NCBI GenBank assembly: GCA_016946835.1
Contig: JACVTC010000099.1
Span: 16,001-80,000, forward strand
DNA: 64,000 nucleotides
Source: Neocallimastix lanati (nom. inval.)
Taxonomy: Eukaryota > Neocallimastigomycota > Neocallimastigomycetes > Neocallimastigales > Neocallimastigaceae
Direction of reading: 5' to 3'
The stretch's first letter is position 1; each line of letters starts with the position of its first letter. The position numbers and the translations under genes were made by a program. Of the stretch, positions 54,378 through 64,000 are shown in pieces. The notes under the pieces are model-generated. The model was not told the origin of the DNA. It searched no databases and saw only the letters and a list, made by a program, of their open reading frames with translations.

Positions 54378-54408
<31 letters not shown>

Positions 54409-54782
54409 CTTTGTCATTTCAATTTTGTTTAATTTTATTTTTATGGGTTCTTTTTTTTTTAACAATTTTATTTTAAAATTTCCCTGTTAAAAAGAAATAA
54501 TAAAAGATACATAACAAACAAACAGAACGTAAAGAGTATTTTTTGATTCATTTCAATTATAAAGTTTTATAATATTATATATAATTGATAATAATACATG
54601 TTATTTTTATGTTTCCTTTTGAAAAAATTAACAACAAATTATTATTGTAATTATGACTATAATTATTATCACTTCAATAAATACTAAAGCCTCAATAAAC
54701 ATTTCCATACTATTGGAATCTGAGGGACCATTGCTTTGGAATTGGCAATCAGTATTTTAACTGGTTTTTTAAAAAGCATTCA
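51063..54782. other. Gene-free A/T-rich region upstream of CotH
   Basis: Should include the CotH promoter. Visible repeats: a ~45-bp direct repeat (AATATGTGAAGCAAATAAAT) at 52230-52340, (AAAATAAAAT)n at 52485-52555, and TTATTATTA arrays near 52860 and 53340. No coding or RNA gene was recognised. Confidence 0.6.
53640..53930. repeat. (AATAAAT) 7-bp-type satellite
   Basis: AATAATAAATAATAAAT arrays, period 7, over about 290 bp with two small interruptions. Confidence 0.9.
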
Positions 54783-55160
54783 TCAATTTTTTTTACATAT
54801 ATACTCTGGTGGCTTATCCAAAGGCATGTGTGATCTTCCACCTAAAAATAATGTATTGGAATAAGTATCATCGTTATGAACAATTGTTGTTTTATCTATA
54901 AACATACAATACTTTTTTTTTTTTCCATAACATTTGTTTGACAAAACATTCAAAACTATTATTACATTCAAAAGAATAATCCTCACCATACAAGTTTATA
55001 TTACTAAGACAGCTATTCTATTCTATTCTATCATATCTCCATGTATAACCGATATAATTTGTTACAATGACATTGATATCAGGAGTTTCAATAAAATAAT
55101 TATTATTGTAATTTTCTACCCTCATAAATATCATCTTTACAATAAAATCTAATATTATAT
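54783..55160 (-). pseudogene. Possible broken Cys-containing protein gene
   Basis: This is the only stretch between 51100 and 60900 with non-repetitive coding character. One minus-strand frame gives ENYNNNYFIETPDINVIV, YIGYTWRYD, then a TAG in a GAATA microsatellite, then LYGEDYSFECNNSFECFVKQ. After an A12 run (54913-54924) another frame continues YCMFIDKTTIVHNDDTYSNT and PLDKPPEYICKKN. Alternatively a 68-aa frame starting at 54989 has a signal-like N-terminus MVRIILLNVIIVLNVLSNKC. I do not recognise the family. It could be a decayed extracellular Cys-rich protein, or an exon of an undetected gene. Confidence 0.35.
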
Positions 55161-60960
<5,800 letters not shown>

Positions 60961-61095
60961 TACATTAAATGAATTCATACCTATTTCAAAGCATTGAACT
61001 CATATTTTTCATATTAATTATTTAAAAAAAGGCTTATAGAAAATTAAAAAAAAAAAAATTTATGATTAAATTATATGTATCATAAACTATATGAA

Positions 61096-61774
61096 GGGAG
61101 GTGTGTGTTTCGCAATTGTGCATTTCACAAAATGTGGCTTAAAATATTTTTAAAAAATAAACATATAAATAAAATAAATAAATAAATAAAAAATATTAAA
61201 GCTTAAAAATTTTTTTTAAAAATTAACATATAAATAAATAAAATAAATAAAAAAATATTAAATAAAAAAAAAAATAATATGTTAAAAATGCTTTATTTTT
61301 ATTTTATTTTATTATTAAAATTTTAATAAAATAAAAAATTATACAATATTGATATTGATATTAATAATTAAAAAACTATATAATATTGATATTGATATTA
61401 ATAATTAAAAAACTATATAATATTGATATTGATATTAATAATTAAAAAACTATATAATATTGATATTGATATTAATAATTAAAAAACTATATAATATTGA
61501 TATTGATATTAATAATTAAAAAACTATATAATATTGATATAAATATTTATTTATCATTTTTTATTTATTTATTATTTATTATTTATTATTAATTATTAAT
61601 TAATTAATTATTTATTTATTTAAAAATATTTTATAATAAAATATTTTGACTTTAAAAATGATTTTTATTATTTATTTAATTATTTATTTAATTATTTATT
61701 TATTGGTTAAAATAATTAAATAATGTGGCAATTAATTAAAAAAATTAAGCCACATTGCGAAATGATACACATTC
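61096..61774. mobile_element. MITE, 679 bp, inserted in the LTR
   Basis: Ends GGGAGGTGTGTGTTTCGCAA and, inverted, GAATGTGTATCATTTCGCAA. Flanked by CTATATGAA (61087-61095) and CTGTATGAA (61775-61783), a 9-bp duplication with one later change; the uninterrupted LTR at about 63867-63880 has a single CTGTATGAA. Same interior pattern as 18406-18869. No coding. Confidence 0.9.
61345..61548. repeat. 37-bp tandem repeat, five copies
   Basis: AATATTGATATTGATATTAA plus TAATTAAAAAACTATAT recurs at 61345, 61382, 61419, 61456, 61493 and partly at 61530, inside the MITE. Confidence 0.9.
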
Positions 61775-62048
61775 CTGTATGAACTGTATACATTATATTA
61801 TTATTATTATTATTATTATTATATTCTATTTATTTGTTAATATACTATTTAATATTTAAAATTATAATAAAAGTTGTTAATAAAAAAAAAAAAAAATATT
61901 AATTAAAGTATTAATTAAATTATAAACTAAAAATACTAAGTTTTCTAACATTCTTCCACCTCAATAATGTATTTTAAAAAAATCTTTTGCTTACTTGGAA
62001 ATTTTTCAAATTTTAATATTTTTATACCTTTGATAAAATACTAATAAT

Positions 62049-62101
<53 letters not shown>

Positions 62102-63626
62102 ATTGATTGATTATTGAGGTATTTTTATCATTTGAAAAAAAAAAATTGTTTTAATATTTCAAATTCCAAGTGTTAATTGTAATAATTATTACCGTCTAGA
62201 ATAGTATCTATTTCATGTATGCTTTATTTCCTGAATATAATTTTCAGTTTCAACGAAAATTAATTTCTTTTATTTCAATTTTATTATTTTATTAATTTCA
62301 ATTTTATTAATTTCTCATAACTATCATCTTGATTATAGAAATCGAGATTACTACGTTGGTCCTTATTTTTTATCCTTAATTTTTTTTACCTTTTAAAGAC
62401 ATTGAATATTTCTTCATCTTTTTTCTATATATATATATATTTTTTATGGAATAAAAATTTTAGAGTTTCTAATATGTTTCTTCATATCTTCTAATATATT
62501 TTTATCAACATCGATCGTCGGAAATACTATACTTTATTTCCATGAAAAGTCTATTAGTTTCTCTGAAGAGCTCTATAAAAATAGATAATTTAAATTTTTT
62601 TTTTTTTTTTTTGTTTTTTAATTTTAATTTTAATTTTGATGTAAGGCCTTAAAAAATTCCTTAATGTATTCCAAGGTTTCTTTATTCCTTTCAACCTTCA
62701 TATTTTCTAACCTTCTGAAGAGCTTTAGTGTACTGTATTAATGTATTTCTTCAAAGTATTTTTATTCGTAGGTACTTTTTCTAATATGAAGTATGCGGAA
62801 TTTTTTTTTTCCTTTTTACTTCTGATAAAGGATTTTTAATTTTTTTTTGTATCCATTGATTTTTTTTAAAAAGCTTAAAACTTTAAAAAAAAAAAAAAAA
62901 AAAAATTTGTTCATATTATGTTTTTTTTAATTTTTTTTTTCATCTTCCAAAGATAAGGTCCTCTTTTTCCCTCGTCATCTTTAGTGGTATATTCTTTCCT
63001 TATTTTCTTTTGTAATATCATCTATATATATACTTTTTTTTTTATTATTCAGCTTACTAACTTAATCCAGCTCCTTGGAGTTCTAAGATAGAAAAAGAAA
63101 TCACATTCTATTCATCGTAGTTGTCCTCAATTAGGACGTATTTCATTCTATTTAAAATTATTTCAGTTATTCCAGTCATTTTATCGATATATTTTTATAT
63201 ATCACTTAATAATATTTAATAAACCATTTATATATTAATTACTAATTACTAATAAATTATATAAGAAACATAATAAATACTAATTATTAATAAATTATAA
63301 AAGAAACATGATAAGTACTAATTACTAATAAATTATATAAGAAACATGATAAATACTAATTACTAATAAGAAATATGATAAATACTAATTCCTTAATTCT
63401 TAATAAGTTTCTTATTTGTTTATGTATGCATTCAGAAACGATTAATCTTGAATTTTCTAATTATACTAAATTACTAAAATTTCAAATTAATTTGATATTC
63501 TAAATTTCTCCACAAACTTTTTGAGCTAAAATGAGACTCTGATCTATTAAATATCTCAATGTTTTTACTTTTTTACTAACTTTATTTATTTGAAATAAAT
63601 AAATAAAAATAAATAAATAAATAAAG

Positions 63627-63671
<45 letters not shown>

Positions 63672-64000
63672 TATTAGTATTTTTTAATAATATTATTAAA
63701 AAAATAGTAATATATAATTTAATGATATTCATTCATACATATAAAATATATTTAATGGATCATACCTATTTCAAAGAATAAAACGAATGTTTTTCATATT
63801 AATTATATAAAAAGAAACTTTTAAAAAAAAAACTTTTTTAAAACTAAATTATTTGTATCATAAACTGTATGAACTATATAAATTATATTATTATTATTAT
63901 TTTATATCCTATTTATTTGTTAATATACTATTTAATATTAAAAATTATAATAAAACTTGTTAATAAAATAAAACTATTAATCAAATTGTGATTTAAATTG

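Larger units (their letters stand above)
60965..64000 (-). mobile_element. LTR retrotransposon with deleted pol, runs off window
   Basis: Two LTR copies: about 60965-61950 (3' LTR, enlarged by a 679-bp MITE) and about 63740 to beyond 64000 (5' LTR). They share TCATACCTATTTCAAAG, GTATCATAAACT and TTATTTGTTAATATACTATT. On the minus strand the 3' LTR begins TGTTAGAAAACTTAG after a purine tract (GGTGGAAGAA). Inside are gag-like pieces only: MKYVLIEDNYDE and SILELQGAG near 63075-63180, and LENMKVERNKETLEYIKEFF near 62660-62740. Their pattern is Ty1/copia-like. There are many stops, and T/A-tracts lie at 62050-62100, 62598-62612 and 63620-63669. Confidence 0.65.

Overview
The window is extremely A+T-rich eukaryotic nuclear DNA (well over three quarters A/T by eye). 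It is dense in homopolymer tracts, microsatellites and minisatellites. Near-identical 33-residue ankyrin repeats, a GPI-anchored CotH-family protein with one short GT-AG intron, a Ty3 chromovirus, MULE-type transposons and Asn/Lys-rich proteins together suggest an anaerobic gut fungus (Neocallimastigomycota). That assignment is inference from gene content and composition; no rRNA or other marker is present.

Layout. 1-1211: the 3' part of a tandem ankyrin-repeat gene. 1600-1995: the 3' end of a ribose-phosphate pyrophosphokinase gene, cut off by A/T repeats. 2640-3430: Ty1/copia relic. 3641-5275: decayed MULE with 15-bp iterons at its ends. 5330-8222: non-LTR retrotransposon (LINE) relics. 9145-10893: an intact gene for a 582-aa protein of unknown function with a PD-(D/E)XK-like signature and a repetitive C-terminus. 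11371-13219: noncoding DNA duplicated elsewhere in the window. 13220-18237: an apparently complete MULE with about 130-bp terminal inverted repeats and an intact FLYWCH-MULE transposase. 18406-18869: a MITE with a 9-bp target duplication. 19122-20460: LTR-element remnant. 20466-27256: a very young Ty3/gypsy chromovirus with one 1606-codon ORF. 27876-29356: an eIF4G MIF4G core fused to an RRM, carrying two frameshifts. 29430-31600: MITEs and satellites. 31605-36560: copia and LINE relics. 36989-38463: a second, 5'-truncated copy of the 582-aa gene with duplicated flanks to about 40360. 40830-41220: an isolated GC-richer island of unknown identity. 41375-41766: an iteron MITE with a perfect 10-bp target duplication. 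42990-47830: copia, LINE and gypsy relics plus a third, decayed copy of the 582-aa family. 49058-51011: CotH-family gene. 51063-60960: almost gene-free A/T-rich DNA. 60965-64000: an LTR retrotransposon whose left LTR is split by a MITE.

Only four single-copy-type host genes are recognisable: ankyrin, PRPP synthetase fragment, eIF4G-RRM and CotH. The rest is mobile DNA and its debris. The most unusual content is (i) a MULE/MITE superfamily with GGGAG... or GCATTTCGCCAA-iteron ends and 9-10 bp target duplications, for which the window holds an intact autonomous element, a decayed one and several deletion derivatives, and (ii) the three-copy PD-(D/E)XK-like family, carried on a multi-kilobase segmental duplication with diverging C-terminal repeats.
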